Positions 1 to 8,192 are shown, counted from the stretch's first letter. The stretch: DNA of 64,000 nt from Bartonella australis AUST/NH1 (GCF_000341355.1 NC_020300.1:806001-870000), one strand, 5' to 3'. Notes: generated by a model from the sequence alone, not told the origin. A program made the numbers and translations.

Positions 1-846
1 ACAGAGGTAGGTATTCTTGATCTTTTGCGGGGTATGATTATCGTAAATGGGAATGATTCGGCCATTATTCTTGCTGAAGGCATAGCGGGAAGCGAAGACA
101 ATTTTGCAAAACTTATGAATCAAAGAGCTAAAGCGCTTGGACTATTACACAGCCATTTTGTTAACGCAACGGGTCTTCCCGAAGAAGGGCAATTTGTCAC
201 GTTATATGACATGATCACGTTAGCGCGTCATATTGCGCGTGAATACCCTGATTATTACGCGCTTTATAGTGAGCCTCATTTTACTTGGAATAAAATTTTT
301 CAACGCAATAAAAACCCCTTTATTTCTGAGAAAATTGGCGTAGAGGGATTAGGTTTTGGGTATAGTGAAAAGGGAGGTTTTTCAGCGGTTGTTACCATTA
401 ATAAAGAACATAGGCGCCTTTTTTTAGCGATGAATGGTTTACAAAATAATAAAGAGCGTACAAAAGAAGTGGTACGCACTTTCCAATGGGGAATGACAGC
501 TTTTGACCTAAAAACAGTTTTGGCAAAAGGAGAAATAGTCGGTTACGCTTCTGTTTACGGTGGATCGCAAATTTCTGTTCCCCTTATCGTTAAAGAGCCA
601 ATAAATTTTATGCTTTCAAATGAAAAGAAGAAGAATATTAAAGCAGTAATTAGATATCCTGGTCCGCTGAAAGCCCCTGTTTTTTCTGGACAACAAGTCG
701 GTGTTATTCAGATTTTATTGGATAAAAATCTCCTTCTTGAAAAGCCAGTTTTTACTGGATCTGATATTCAAGAAGGAAATTTTTTTATAAAAGTAAGAGA
801 TGCGTTATATGAAGCAACAATCGGGAAATTGCGAAGATATTTATAA
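1..846 (+). CDS. D-alanyl-D-alanine carboxypeptidase-like protein, 5' truncated
   Basis: This is the distal part of a PBP5/DacF-type (peptidase S11) protein. Family members trim the terminal D-Ala from peptidoglycan stem peptides in the periplasm. The frame is open from base 1, so the true start and the SxxK serine lie outside the window. The stretch FVNATGLPEEGQ and the following helices are typical of S11, and the C-terminal ~90 residues form the beta-sandwich domain. Two active-site motifs look altered. The SxN position reads NGN (bases 46-54). The KTG position reads GFG within VEGLGFGY (bases 352-360), where family members usually have GLKTGY. The visible part may therefore belong to a non-catalytic or divergent paralogue. 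It ends 31 bases before tmk on the same strand. Confidence 0.8.
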   Translation, partial: TEVGILDLLRGMIIVNGNDSAIILAEGIAGSEDNFAKLMNQRAKALGLLHSHFVNATGLPEEGQFVTLYDMITLARHIAREYPDYYALYSEPHFTWNKIFQRNKNPFISEKIGVEGLGFGYSEKGGFSAVVTINKEHRRLFLAMNGLQNNKERTKEVVRTFQWGMTAFDLKTVLAKGEIVGYASVYGGSQISVPLIVKEPINFMLSNEKKKNIKAVIRYPGPLKAPVFSGQQVGVIQILLDKNLLLEKPVFTGSDIQEGNFFIKVRDALYEATIGKLRRYL

Positions 847-877
847 TGCGCACTAAATAAAAAATTAAGGTCCATAC

Positions 878-1522
878 GTGTCAGGTTATTTTATCACATT
901 TGAAGGCGGGGAGGGGGCGGGTAAAACGACTCAAATCTTTTTTCTTGCTCAGTATTTTCGGAATAAAGGCTACGAAGTCGTTGTAACACGAGAGCCTGGA
1001 GGAACAGCAGGTGCTGAAGCGATTCGCTATATTTTATTGTCTGGTAATGTAGAGCAATACGGAGCCTTCGCTGAAGCAATCTTGTTCACAGCTGCACGTG
1101 CTGACCACGTCGCTAAAGTAATAGCACCTTCGTTGAAGGAAGGTAAAATTGTTTTATGTGATCGTTTTATTGATTCCACGCGTGTTTATCAAGGATTAAA
1201 TGGCCAAGTAAGTTCCCATATTCTTTCTATTTTAGAAGATATTGGTATGTGCGGAATAATACCTAACTTGACGTTTTTGTTAGATGTACCGGCGAAATTT
1301 GGCGTGCAGCGTACAAATTTACGAAGAAAAAAAACTGAAAAAATTGATTATTTTGAAAAAGATGAATTAAGTGTTCAAGAACAAAGACGACAGGCTTTTC
1401 TTCAACTAGCTAAAAATGAACCTCACAGGTTTCGGGTAATTGATGCGACAGGCACAATAGAGATGATCGCACATAAAATAAAAGATATTTGTCATAAAGT
1501 GATGTTAGATTATAGCCTATGA
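878..1522 (+). CDS. tmk: Thymidylate kinase
   Basis: dTMP kinase, phosphorylating dTMP to dTDP for DNA synthesis in the cytoplasm. The 214 residues match the usual length. The P-loop GGEGAGKTT lies near residues 10-18, the TREPGG substrate motif follows around residue 38, and the DR motif (CDRFIDS) is near residue 90. The start is GTG at 878, about 8 bases after an AAGG. The last bases overlap the start of holB (ATGA-type overlap, 4 bases), so the two are translationally coupled. The tmk-holB-metG-tatD order is common in Rhizobiales. Confidence 0.96.
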   Translation: MSGYFITFEGGEGAGKTTQIFFLAQYFRNKGYEVVVTREPGGTAGAEAIRYILLSGNVEQYGAFAEAILFTAARADHVAKVIAPSLKEGKIVLCDRFIDSTRVYQGLNGQVSSHILSILEDIGMCGIIPNLTFLLDVPAKFGVQRTNLRRKKTEKIDYFEKDELSVQEQRRQAFLQLAKNEPHRFRVIDATGTIEMIAHKIKDICHKVMLDYSL

Positions 1523-2574
1523 GTGATATAAATTTTTTACACCAACATGATGATATTGATGGAATTTTGCCACCATCACAAAACAATATCATAATAGGCC
1601 ATGAATCAGTTCTTCTTTTTTTAATGCAAATGCGCAAAGAAGGGCGTCTACATCACGCACTATTGTTTGAGGGGGAATATGGGATTGGAAAAGCGACAGT
1701 AGCATTTCACTTTGCTTGGAATATTTTAAACAATCAAGAAAGTAAATTTTTACAACCTAAGCGTGATTCAATTGTGTGGCGTCAAATCGCGCAGGGCTGC
1801 CACCCCGGCTTTCTGTATGTTTCGCGTCGTTTCGATTCAAATACAAAGAAGTTTAAAACAAGCATATCAATTGACGATATCCGCGACGTCACACACTTCT
1901 TAACCCAGACATCGCAAGATGGCGGGTGGCGTGTTGTTATTATTGACTCGGCTGATGATATGAATAGAAACGCTGCTAATGCAATTCTTAAAACACTTGA
2001 AGAGCCTCCAGCGAAGACTTTATTTATTGTTATTACGCATTCATTAGGGAGATTACACCCGACAATCCGCTCACGTTGTCAAAAAGTCTCTCTGCGACGG
2101 CTACGTGATGATGAGATGAAACAGGTTATTTTACGCGTTTTCCCCAATCAGTCATCTCTCGATGAAAAGACCGTTGAAATAGTTACTCAAAAATCTCACG
2201 GAAAGCCTCGAAAAGCGGCTTTATTGATTTGCAGCAACGGGATTAAAATTGTTAAGACCATCGACAATCTTTTAAAAAAAACTATCTATGACCCGACCGT
2301 CGCTCACGATCTTGCTCAAACTCTTTCGTTATCTAATACTGATAGTCAATTCCGGCAACTTTGCGACGAAATTCTTGATGAGATTCACAAGAGGGCTGTT
2401 ATGTTGGCCAGGGGAGGGGCTTTCACTCTTTCCCAAAAATGCGCGCAAACATGGAGAGATATTTATCAAGAAACAGTAGAAATGCAGTTATTTAACCTTG
2501 ATAAAAAACAATTTGTCACCACTATGCTGCTTAAAGCTCACAAAGTCGTTCAAGAATGTAAGCTTTTTCCGTGA
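1519..2574 (+). CDS. holB: DNA polymerase III subunit delta'
   Basis: Clamp-loader subunit that helps load the beta sliding clamp during replication. The 351-residue AAA+ protein has a P-loop-like YGIGKAT (near residue 55) and the sensor-like [12 protein letters not shown] segment. It also has [14 protein letters not shown], the SRC arginine-finger motif of clamp-loader subunits. The start overlaps tmk by 4 bases. Its stop (TGA) overlaps a GTG in frame with metG, but metG more likely starts downstream. Part of the tmk-holB-metG-tatD transcription unit. Confidence 0.92.
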   Translation: MSDINFLHQHDDIDGILPPSQNNIIIGHESVLLFLMQMRKEGRLHHALLFEGEYGIGKATVAFHFAWNILNNQESKFLQPKRDSIVWRQIAQGCHPGFLYVSRRFDSNTKKFKTSISIDDIRDVTHFLTQTSQDGGWRVVIIDSADDMNRNAANAILKTLEEPPAKTLFIVITHSLGRLHPTIRSRCQKVSLRRLRDDEMKQVILRVFPNQSSLDEKTVEIVTQKSHGKPRKAALLICSNGIKIVKTIDNLLKKTIYDPTVAHDLAQTLSLSNTDSQFRQLCDEILDEIHKRAVMLARGGAFTLSQKCAQTWRDIYQETVEMQLFNLDKKQFVTTMLLKAHKVVQECKLFP

Positions 2575-2636
2575 CAACGCGGCTAGTAAGAGTTATGTCA
2601 CTACATCTTTTTATTGCATTTTATGACGGATACGAT

Positions 2637-4196
2637 ATGCGTGATACATATTATATAACGACTCCGATTTTTTACCCTAATGCCCACCCCCATATCGGGC
2701 ACGCTTACAATGCTATTGCAAGCGACGCTTTTGCCCGTTTTCAGAGATTGGAGGGTAAAAATGTATTTTTTTTATCTGGCACAGACGAACACGGCTTAAA
2801 AATGCAGCAGACGGCGCGTATATTAGGTATGACGCCCCAGCAACTCGCAGACCGTAATAGTGCTGTATTCCGAAAAATGCTTACAATACTAAATTGTTCT
2901 AATAATGATTTTATTCGCACAACGGAAGAACGGCATCATCGGGCTTGTCAAGAAATTTGGAAAAAGATGGAAGCTAATGGTGATATTTATCTTGGGCGTT
3001 ATGCTGGTTGGTATTCGGTTCGCCAAGAAGCTTATTATGAGGAAAAAGACACCGAAGTTGGAAAAAACGGGATCCGCTATGAAAAGGAGCTTGGATCTCC
3101 AGTTGAATGGAATGAAGAAGAAAGTTATTTCTTCAGATTATCTTTGTATGAAAAAGCTCTTCTTGAGCATTATGAAAAATACTCTGATTTTATTGGGCCC
3201 GCTGAGCGACGTAACGAAATTATAAGTTTTATTAAGTCGGGTTTAAAAGATATTTCTATTTCACGTACAAGTTTTAATTGGGGTGTTCGTGTCCCAGGTA
3301 ATCCGAAGCATGTAATGTACGTTTGGGTTGATGCGCTCACAAATTATCTTTCGGCAATTGATTTTTTTGATGAAAGCTCGAAAAAACGTGATTTTTGGCC
3401 TGCAAATATTCATATCATTGGTAAAGATATCATCCGTTTTCACGCAATTTATTGGCCAGCGTTTTTGATGTCAGCGGGAATTGAATTGCCTAAGCGTGTT
3501 TTTGCTCACGGCTTTTTACTTAATCGCGGTGCAAAAATGTCGAAGTCTATTGGGAACGTAGTCGATCCCTTCGAGATGGTTGAACAATATGGTCTTGATC
3601 AGGTACGTTATTTTTTTCTCCGTGAAGTTCCATTTGGGCAGGATGGCAGTTATAACCGCGATAATTTTTTGAATCGTATTAACGCAGATCTTGCCAACGA
3701 CCTTGGTAATTTGGCACAGCGTTCTTTGTCCATGATTGCGAAAAATTGTGATGCAAAAATCCCTGTACCGGCCGCGTTATTAGCTCAGGATGAGCAGCTA
3801 TTAGAACAATCTCTTCAAGCACTTGAGATTGCGCGTCAAGTCATGTCACACCAAGCACCGCATTTAGCATTATCGGCTATTTTTTCAGTTGTGACGGAAG
3901 CTAACCGCTACTTTGCTAACGAAGAACCTTGGAGTTTACGTAAAAATAATCCCGAAAGATTTCGTACAGTCCTTTATATAACCGCGGAAATTTTGCGGCG
4001 GATTGGTATTATGCTTTTGCCTTTTATTCCACAATCAGCTGCTAAACTTTTAGATAGCCTTTCAATCACCGAGGAAGATCGTTTATTGCGGCATATAGGT
4101 GATTTGAAAATTAAAGAAGGTACGATTCTTCCGCTACCAGAACCAATTTTCCCTCGCTATATCTTTAAAGAAAGTGATATTAATGATGTTAATTGA
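2637..4196 (+). CDS. metG: Methionyl-tRNA synthetase
   Basis: Class I aminoacyl-tRNA synthetase charging tRNA-Met. The HIGH signature appears as HPHIGHAY and the KMSKS loop as AKMSKSIGN. The anticodon-binding helical domain follows to the end. I start it at ATG 2637 (519 residues, protein begins [15 protein letters not shown]), because family members begin a few residues before [11 protein letters not shown]. The frame extends upstream to GTG 2571 with 22 extra residues of no clear homology, and ATG 2595 is also possible. The short form without a C-terminal EMAP domain is usual in alphaproteobacteria. The 3' end overlaps tatD. Confidence 0.95.
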   Translation: MRDTYYITTPIFYPNAHPHIGHAYNAIASDAFARFQRLEGKNVFFLSGTDEHGLKMQQTARILGMTPQQLADRNSAVFRKMLTILNCSNNDFIRTTEERHHRACQEIWKKMEANGDIYLGRYAGWYSVRQEAYYEEKDTEVGKNGIRYEKELGSPVEWNEEESYFFRLSLYEKALLEHYEKYSDFIGPAERRNEIISFIKSGLKDISISRTSFNWGVRVPGNPKHVMYVWVDALTNYLSAIDFFDESSKKRDFWPANIHIIGKDIIRFHAIYWPAFLMSAGIELPKRVFAHGFLLNRGAKMSKSIGNVVDPFEMVEQYGLDQVRYFFLREVPFGQDGSYNRDNFLNRINADLANDLGNLAQRSLSMIAKNCDAKIPVPAALLAQDEQLLEQSLQALEIARQVMSHQAPHLALSAIFSVVTEANRYFANEEPWSLRKNNPERFRTVLYITAEILRRIGIMLLPFIPQSAAKLLDSLSITEEDRLLRHIGDLKIKEGTILPLPEPIFPRYIFKESDINDVN

Positions 4197-4959
4197 TACA
4201 CATTGTCATCTTGATTTTGAGGATTTTTCGCAAGATTTGGATGGTGTTATTCAACGGGCTTTAGCTGCCAATGTTCAACGCATGATAACAATTTCAACGC
4301 GCGTTAACGAACTAGACGGCCTTTTGGAAATTGCACAAACTTACGATCAAGTTTTTTGTTCCGTCGGTACTCATCCTAATCATGTGCATGAAGAAAGCCA
4401 TATTAAAGCTGAAAATCTTATTCATTTATCAAAGCATCCCAAAGTCGTTGCGTTTGGGGAAACTGGACTTGATTATCATTATGATTATACCTCACCGCAA
4501 GAGCAAAAAAAAAGTTTTCAAGAACATATCATTGCTTCTCGGGAAACACAGTTACCTCTCGTAATTCACTCGCGCAATGCCGATACAGACATGGAACAGA
4601 TATTACGCGAACAGATGAAAGAGGGGGATTTTCCATTTATTTTTCACTGTTATTCTTCAGGAATGCGACTTGCTTGTACAGCAATTGAACTTGGTGGTTA
4701 TATATCTTTCTCAGGTATTCTTACTTTTAAAAATGCAATTGAAGTCCGTGAAATAGCAAAAATTGTACCTCAAAAGCATTTATTAGTAGAAACAGATGCA
4801 CCGTTTTTAGCGCCTATTCCTCATCGTGGTAAAATAAACGAGCCGTCTTTTGTGCGTCATACAGCAGCTGTTTTAGCGGAGACGATCGGCTTAAGTACTG
4901 AAGAAGTAGCTCATATAACGACACAGAATGCTTTTCGCTTGTTTAGCAAAATGAAATAA
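4183..4959 (+). CDS. tatD: TatD family metal-dependent hydrolase (DNase)
   Basis: TatD/YcfH-type TIM-barrel hydrolase; family members have metal-dependent 3'-5' exonuclease or DNase activity. Metal ligands are visible: DTHCHLD at the N-terminus, [25 protein letters not shown] and [10 protein letters not shown]. Length is about 258 residues, normal for the family. ATG 4183 or 4186 is preferred over GTG 4174, because AAAGAAAG at 4167-4174 sits at ribosome-binding distance. It overlaps the end of metG by about 14 bases and is followed after 10 bases by an MBL-fold hydrolase, the usual rhizobial arrangement. Confidence 0.93.
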   Translation: MMLIDTHCHLDFEDFSQDLDGVIQRALAANVQRMITISTRVNELDGLLEIAQTYDQVFCSVGTHPNHVHEESHIKAENLIHLSKHPKVVAFGETGLDYHYDYTSPQEQKKSFQEHIIASRETQLPLVIHSRNADTDMEQILREQMKEGDFPFIFHCYSSGMRLACTAIELGGYISFSGILTFKNAIEVREIAKIVPQKHLLVETDAPFLAPIPHRGKINEPSFVRHTAAVLAETIGLSTEEVAHITTQNAFRLFSKMK

Positions 4960-4969
4960 GGAAGGCGGA

Positions 4970-5791
4970 ATGTTTGATCGGTACCGATTTACAATTTTAG
5001 GTTGTGGTTCTTCTTCGGGAGTACCGCGCTCTAACAATTATTGGGGAGCTTGTAATCCGAATAATCCAAAAAATAAACGTTATAGAAGTTCTTTATTAGT
5101 TGAACGAGTTTGTAAATCAGGAAAAAAAACAACTGTTGTTATTGATACAGGCCCAGATTTTCGGTCACAAATGATCAATGCAGGTGTTAAACATCTCGAT
5201 GCCGCTGTTTATACGCACGCTCATGCAGATCATATTCACGGTATTGATGATTTACGCAGCTATGCGCTTTCACAAAAGTGTTTAATAGATATTTATGCAA
5301 GCTCATTCACGTTAGAGCATCTCAAAAACTCTTTTGGCTATTGTTTTCAAGTGCCGAAAAATTCGTATTATTCACCTATTTTAAGAGCGCATACTATCAG
5401 TGAAGAGAGTAAATTTATAATCTGTGGACAAGGGGGAGAAATCACTTTTAAAACACATTTACAGTTGCATGGCGCTATTTATTCTTTTGGTTTCCGTATT
5501 GGTAATGTTGCATATTGCACAGATGTTAATAAATTTCCCGAAAAGACATTACTTGGTTTAATGAATTTAGACGTTCTAATTATCGGAGCTCTTCAATTTA
5601 AACCTCATTTAAGTCACTTTTCAGTTGATCAAGCATTACATTGGATAGAGTACCTTAAACCAAAGCAAGCTATTTTAACACATATGGATGACTCACTTGA
5701 TTATAACGACGTTGTAAATTACGTTCCGTCGCACGTTAAGCCTGCGTATCAAGGCCTTATCTTAGAAACGAACGTACCGTTAAATGATTAA
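4970..5791 (+). CDS. MBL-fold metallohydrolase (PhnP-like)
   Basis: Metallo-beta-lactamase-fold hydrolase of 273 residues. The zinc motif THAHADHIHGIDD is clear, with an N-terminal LGCGSSSGVPR and further ligands in YCTDVNKF and LTHMDDSLD. The closest recognisable relatives are PhnP-type cyclic phosphate phosphodiesterases, but no phosphonate genes lie nearby, so the substrate is unknown. In rhizobia a gene of this kind regularly follows metG-tatD. A GGAAGG ribosome binding site precedes the ATG. It is the last ordinary gene of this run; the tiny-ORF cluster begins 167 bases downstream. Confidence 0.88.
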   Translation: MFDRYRFTILGCGSSSGVPRSNNYWGACNPNNPKNKRYRSSLLVERVCKSGKKTTVVIDTGPDFRSQMINAGVKHLDAAVYTHAHADHIHGIDDLRSYALSQKCLIDIYASSFTLEHLKNSFGYCFQVPKNSYYSPILRAHTISEESKFIICGQGGEITFKTHLQLHGAIYSFGFRIGNVAYCTDVNKFPEKTLLGLMNLDVLIIGALQFKPHLSHFSVDQALHWIEYLKPKQAILTHMDDSLDYNDVVNYVPSHVKPAYQGLILETNVPLND

Positions 5792-5830
5792 TTGTCATAA
5801 AAATGTTTTCACTGAATTATAGTCATAATA

Positions 5831-5860
5831 TTGACATAATTCGAACTTATCAAATTTAAT
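5831..5860 (+). promoter_or_regulatory. Candidate promoter for the tiny-ORF cluster
   Basis: TTGACA at 5831-5836 and TTTAAT at 5855-5860 are spaced 18 bases apart, a sigma-70-like arrangement about 100 bases upstream of the first tiny ORF. The region is AT-rich, so a chance match is possible. Confidence 0.35.
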
Positions 5861-5901
5861 ATTAATCTTAACTTACGTGGTAAGATCGCGTAATAAAGTT
5901 C

Positions 5902-5917
5902 CATAATATATATTATG
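5902..5917. promoter_or_regulatory. 16-bp perfect palindrome, possible operator
   Basis: CATAATATATATTATG is a perfect 8+8 palindrome. It lies between the candidate promoter and the first tiny ORF (start 5959). It could be a dimeric-repressor site or part of a -10 region. AT-only palindromes arise easily by chance, but the G/C ends and its position make it worth noting. Confidence 0.3.
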
Positions 5918-5958
5918 CGATATTTATCACGATTTTACGAGAGGAAAGGATAAGATTT

Positions 5959-6039
5959 ATGACGATACCATCACCAACATTGTTATTGTTTATATCTGCA
6001 TTATCCGCGATCGTTTCGTCCGCGTCCACTCTTGCGTGA
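5959..6039 (+). CDS. Tiny hydrophobic peptide a (26 aa)
   Basis: A 26-codon ORF beginning MTIPSPTLLLFISALSAIVS and ending in a Ser/Ala-rich tail. It has no charged side chain at all and would form one short membrane span. The support is the ribosome binding site: AGGAAAGGA at 5942-5950 sits 8 bases before the ATG. The same GAAAGGA signal precedes four further tiny ORFs downstream. I recognise no family. It is the first member of the cluster and lies downstream of a candidate promoter and palindrome. Confidence 0.6.
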   Translation: MTIPSPTLLLFISALSAIVSSASTLA

Positions 6040-6131
6040 CCGCCAAAGAAGGGGCGACCGATTTAGCCGCTTTTCTTTTGCCCCTCTCAATCTCAATACC
6101 ACCATGACTGTTAAGGAAAGGATATTTTTTC

Positions 6132-6218
6132 ATGATAGAGATAATGTTTTTCGGAATTCTCTCTCTCGCGTTGTCGGCAGCTTCCGCCATAACCGCGGCC
6201 GCCGGATTACATGGGTAA
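6132..6218 (+). CDS. Tiny hydrophobic peptide b (28 aa)
   Basis: A 28-codon ORF beginning MIEIMFFGILSLALSAASAI and continuing with an alanine-rich stretch to a terminal Gly-Leu-His-Gly. One acidic residue sits near the N-terminus; the rest is a single hydrophobic span. AAGGAAAGGA at 6113-6122 ends 9 bases before the ATG. The Ser/Ala/Gly-rich pattern after a bulky hydrophobic start resembles peptides a, d, e and f. Function unknown. Confidence 0.6.
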   Translation: MIEIMFFGILSLALSAASAITAAAGLHG

Positions 6219-6255
6219 TTTCCCTTCACCACTTGAAAGAAAAAAGAGCAGCCCC

Positions 6256-6306
6256 ATGTTAGCAAATTTTTGGTTTCTTCAATTTCTTAGTCTCTTTTTA
6301 TCCTGA
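6256..6306 (+). CDS. Possible 16-aa hydrophobic peptide c
   Basis: ATG 6256 opens a 16-codon ORF (MLANFWFLQFLSLFLS), very hydrophobic and uncharged, 37 bases after peptide b. Unlike its neighbours it lacks a GAAAGGA site at the right distance; only a poor purine run (GAAAGAAAAAAGAG) precedes it. It may be a decayed member of the cluster or chance. Confidence 0.25.
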   Translation: MLANFWFLQFLSLFLS

Positions 6307-6355
6307 ACGAACCGCCCCCGCGGAGCAAACACTTCTCCGACCGCATTATTTTTTT

Positions 6356-6435
6356 ATTTAACAATTTAATTCAATTATCTAAAGAAAGGACAAATTTATG
6401 GTAATCGGATCACTCGTTATATTCGGAATATCCGC
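6356..6435 (+). repeat. 80-bp direct repeat, copy 1
   Basis: This stretch matches 6674-6753 at 79 of 80 positions by eye (the mismatch is T versus C within AATTTAATTC/AATTTAACTC). It spans the AT-rich leader, the AAAGAAAGGA ribosome binding site and the first 38 bases of peptide d. Looser similarity (AACACYTCTCCRACCGCATT) continues upstream from about 6328 and 6628. This indicates tandem duplication of a leader-plus-ORF unit. Confidence 0.9.
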
Positions 6436-6487
6436 TACAGCAGGCTTCATCTCATCTATCGCAAATTTCGCTAAACTTTTCGTATAA
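6398..6487 (+). CDS. Tiny hydrophobic peptide d (29 aa)
   Basis: A 29-codon ORF whose first 13 residues, MVIGSLVIFGISA, are identical to peptide f. The C-terminal half differs (TAGFISSIANFAKLF here) and holds the only charge, one lysine. The ribosome binding site AAAGAAAGGA ends 7 bases before the ATG. The N-terminal identity comes from the 80-bp direct repeat. After the repeat ends, the peptide stays in frame with conservative changes (TAGFISSI versus AAGLISSV), which suggests selection on the peptide sequence. Function unknown. Confidence 0.65.
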   Translation: MVIGSLVIFGISATAGFISSIANFAKLFV

Positions 6488-6520
6488 ATATCAAACAATT
6501 TTTATGAAAGGATGAAAATC

Positions 6521-6628
6521 ATGGTTATAGCAGCTTTATGGGGAGCCGCGAGCAGCCTACTCTGGATAGGATCTACAGCAACCGCTACCGCAAGCATTTA
6601 TAATTTATGGTGGGTCTTTTTCCTATAA
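6521..6628 (+). CDS. Tiny hydrophobic peptide e (35 aa)
   Basis: A 35-codon ORF beginning MVIAALWGAASSLLWIGSTA and ending in an aromatic WWVFFL tail. It has no charged residue. Four tryptophans and the Ala/Ser/Thr-rich core suggest a single membrane span with an aromatic interfacial end. GAAAGGA at 6506-6512 sits 8 bases before ATG 6521; two upstream ATGs (6504, 6512) overlap that site and are less likely. It lies 33 bases after peptide d and between the two direct-repeat copies. Function unknown. Confidence 0.6.
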   Translation: MVIAALWGAASSLLWIGSTATATASIYNLWWVFFL

Positions 6629-6673
6629 ACACCTCTCCAACCGCATTTCTTCAACCGTATTATTTTTTCTTTA

Positions 6674-6753
6674 ATTTAACAATTTAACTCAATTATCTAA
6701 AGAAAGGACAAATTTATGGTAATCGGATCACTCGTTATATTCGGAATATCCGC
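6674..6753 (+). repeat. 80-bp direct repeat, copy 2
   Basis: Second copy of the leader-plus-start repeat (copy 1 at 6356-6435). It carries the ribosome binding site and the first 38 bases of peptide f. The two copies are 318 bases apart, measured start to start. Confidence 0.9.
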
Positions 6754-6805
6754 CGCGGCAGGCCTCATTTCGTCTGTCACAAGCCTCCTCGGAATTTTTA
6801 TATAA
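6716..6805 (+). CDS. Tiny hydrophobic peptide f (29 aa)
   Basis: A 29-codon ORF sharing MVIGSLVIFGISA with peptide d, then AAGLISSVTSLLGIFI. No charged residue; one predicted span. The ribosome binding site AAAGAAAGGA ends 7 bases before the ATG. It is the last tiny ORF in the cluster and is followed 27 bases later by a GC-rich hairpin. Its length equals that of peptide d, although the second half has diverged in nucleotide sequence. Confidence 0.65.
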   Translation: MVIGSLVIFGISAAAGLISSVTSLLGIFI

Positions 6806-7142
6806 CTAAACAATATCAAAGAACAAAACTGGTCGGCGCTCCACTAAACGCGCCGGCTCACAAAAAGAAAATAGCCGATTTCTCACTTAAGCACCACACA
6901 CACAGAGCCTACGTACCATAGAACTCTCCCCTACTATGCGAACACTCTCCTCCCCTCTCTAAACGGGACAACTTCTAGCTCACTTTTTATGAGTTGGCTT
7001 GTAGCAGATTAACAAACCAAAAGCAAGGGATATTTATCATAATTTTATAAAAAAATGAAATTTACAATCAAATCTAAATAGCTTGTTTAATTATACTTCC
7101 TATATTCGCTAAAAAGTCGTATCGCAGTAAATATCCCCTACT
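6806..7142. other. Intergenic tail after the tiny-ORF cluster
   Basis: No ORF with a ribosome binding site is visible here. It holds the hairpin at 6832-6857 and a pyrimidine-rich stretch near 6925-6960. The motif GATATTTATCATAATTTTA (about 7028-7047) resembles GATATTTATCACGATTTTA ahead of the cluster (about 5919-5937). The two similar motifs bracket the cluster. Confidence 0.4.
6832..6857 (+). terminator. GC-rich hairpin downstream of peptide f
   Basis: GTCGGCGC and GCGCCGGC pair over 8 bases (one G-T wobble) around a 10-base loop. No T-run follows on the + strand, so this is not a classical intrinsic terminator. It may stabilise the 3' end of the cluster transcript. Confidence 0.4.
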
Positions 7143-8192
7143 TTAAGAAAGAAAAAGTTCTTTCTCAACGGGGTGAAAGTAAGATTCAATTATTTCATTT
7201 GTTACAGCTGAAAGTTTGTCCAATTGCCATTTAGGTTTCCGATCTTTATCAATAAGTATAGCACGCACCCCTTCGTAAAAATCATGATTGTTAATCATAT
7301 GATGTGCAATACGATTTTCAATTTTTACGCACTCTTTCAACGTTTGGGGAGAACTTTGTTTCATTTGTCTCCAGGCAATTTTTAAGCTTATAGGAGAACG
7401 TAATTGCAAGGTATTATAACATTCTTTAGTGAATGTAAGCTCTTTTTTACAAAGTAATTCCATACATTTTTCTAATGTGCTGACACCAAAACAAGTGTCT
7501 ATAACATAGCGTATTTCGCTACTCGTTTCATAATCCCTCGTAATTGCTTGTTTTTTTAAAGCCGGAGTAGGATCCCCCTGTTCAACAATAGCTTTTCTAA
7601 TTGTATTTAAGCTACACTCAGGAACAGCGTGAGTTGCTAGCCCAAGATTCAAACAATCTCCCCATTTTATACATGCGCCTGTTAATGCAAGATAAACGCC
7701 AAAATGACTAGGAATAGGCGGTAAAAAAAAGCTCGCACCCGCATCTGGAAAAAAGCCGATAGCACTCTCAGGCATTGCAAAGAGTGTATTTTCTGTGACG
7801 ATACGGTGCGAACCGTACACAGAGATTCCCACTCCTCCTCCCATCCAAATACCATTTAAGAAGGAAATATAAGGTTTTGGAAAATCTTTGATATAAGCAT
7901 TTAAGCGATATTCATCACTGAAATACTGATAAGAAGAATCTATCGGCCCCATCCGATAAATTTCTACAACATCCCCACCAGCACAGAAAGCACGTCCCTC
8001 TCCTTCAATTAAAACACAAAGAACATCATCATCTATTGCCCATGTTTCAAGGGCCTTTGTTAAAGAAAGAACCATTTGATGATTAAGAGCATTCAATGCA
8101 GAAGGGCGTGTGAGTTTCACAATACCGGCGCAACCTTCTTTTATAAAAGAGATGTTTTCACTTGCCCCAAAGTCAATTCGCATTCTTTTCAT
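7143..8192 (-). CDS. Enoyl-CoA hydratase/isomerase family protein, probable 3-hydroxyisobutyryl-CoA hydrolase
   Basis: Crotonase-superfamily protein of about 349 residues, the length of 3-hydroxyisobutyryl-CoA hydrolases (valine degradation) rather than of short hydratases. Visible motifs: EGEGRAFCAGGDV (oxyanion-hole region), NGIWMGGGVGIS and MPESAIGFFPDAGASF, the last typical of the HIBCH subgroup. ATG 8192 is preferred to GTG 8204, because AGGTG lies about 9 bases upstream of it. The start overlaps the 3' end of the pcs gene, so the two are co-transcribed. No other branched-chain degradation gene is in view, so the physiological substrate is inferred. Confidence 0.82.
   Translation of the reverse strand: MKRMRIDFGASENISFIKEGCAGIVKLTRPSALNALNHQMVLSLTKALETWAIDDDVLCVLIEGEGRAFCAGGDVVEIYRMGPIDSSYQYFSDEYRLNAYIKDFPKPYISFLNGIWMGGGVGISVYGSHRIVTENTLFAMPESAIGFFPDAGASFFLPPIPSHFGVYLALTGACIKWGDCLNLGLATHAVPECSLNTIRKAIVEQGDPTPALKKQAITRDYETSSEIRYVIDTCFGVSTLEKCMELLCKKELTFTKECYNTLQLRSPISLKIAWRQMKQSSPQTLKECVKIENRIAHHMINNHDFYEGVRAILIDKDRKPKWQLDKLSAVTNEIIESYFHPVEKELFLS

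Noticed and set aside
6032..6262. 76-codon plus-strand frame overlapping peptide b
   Set aside because: Starts without a ribosome binding site, is rich in Arg and lies out of frame with the well-supported peptide b.
5990..6265. 91-codon minus-strand frame across peptides a and b
   Set aside because: No ribosome binding site and no protein-like composition; the plus-strand tiny ORFs have consistent ribosome binding sites.
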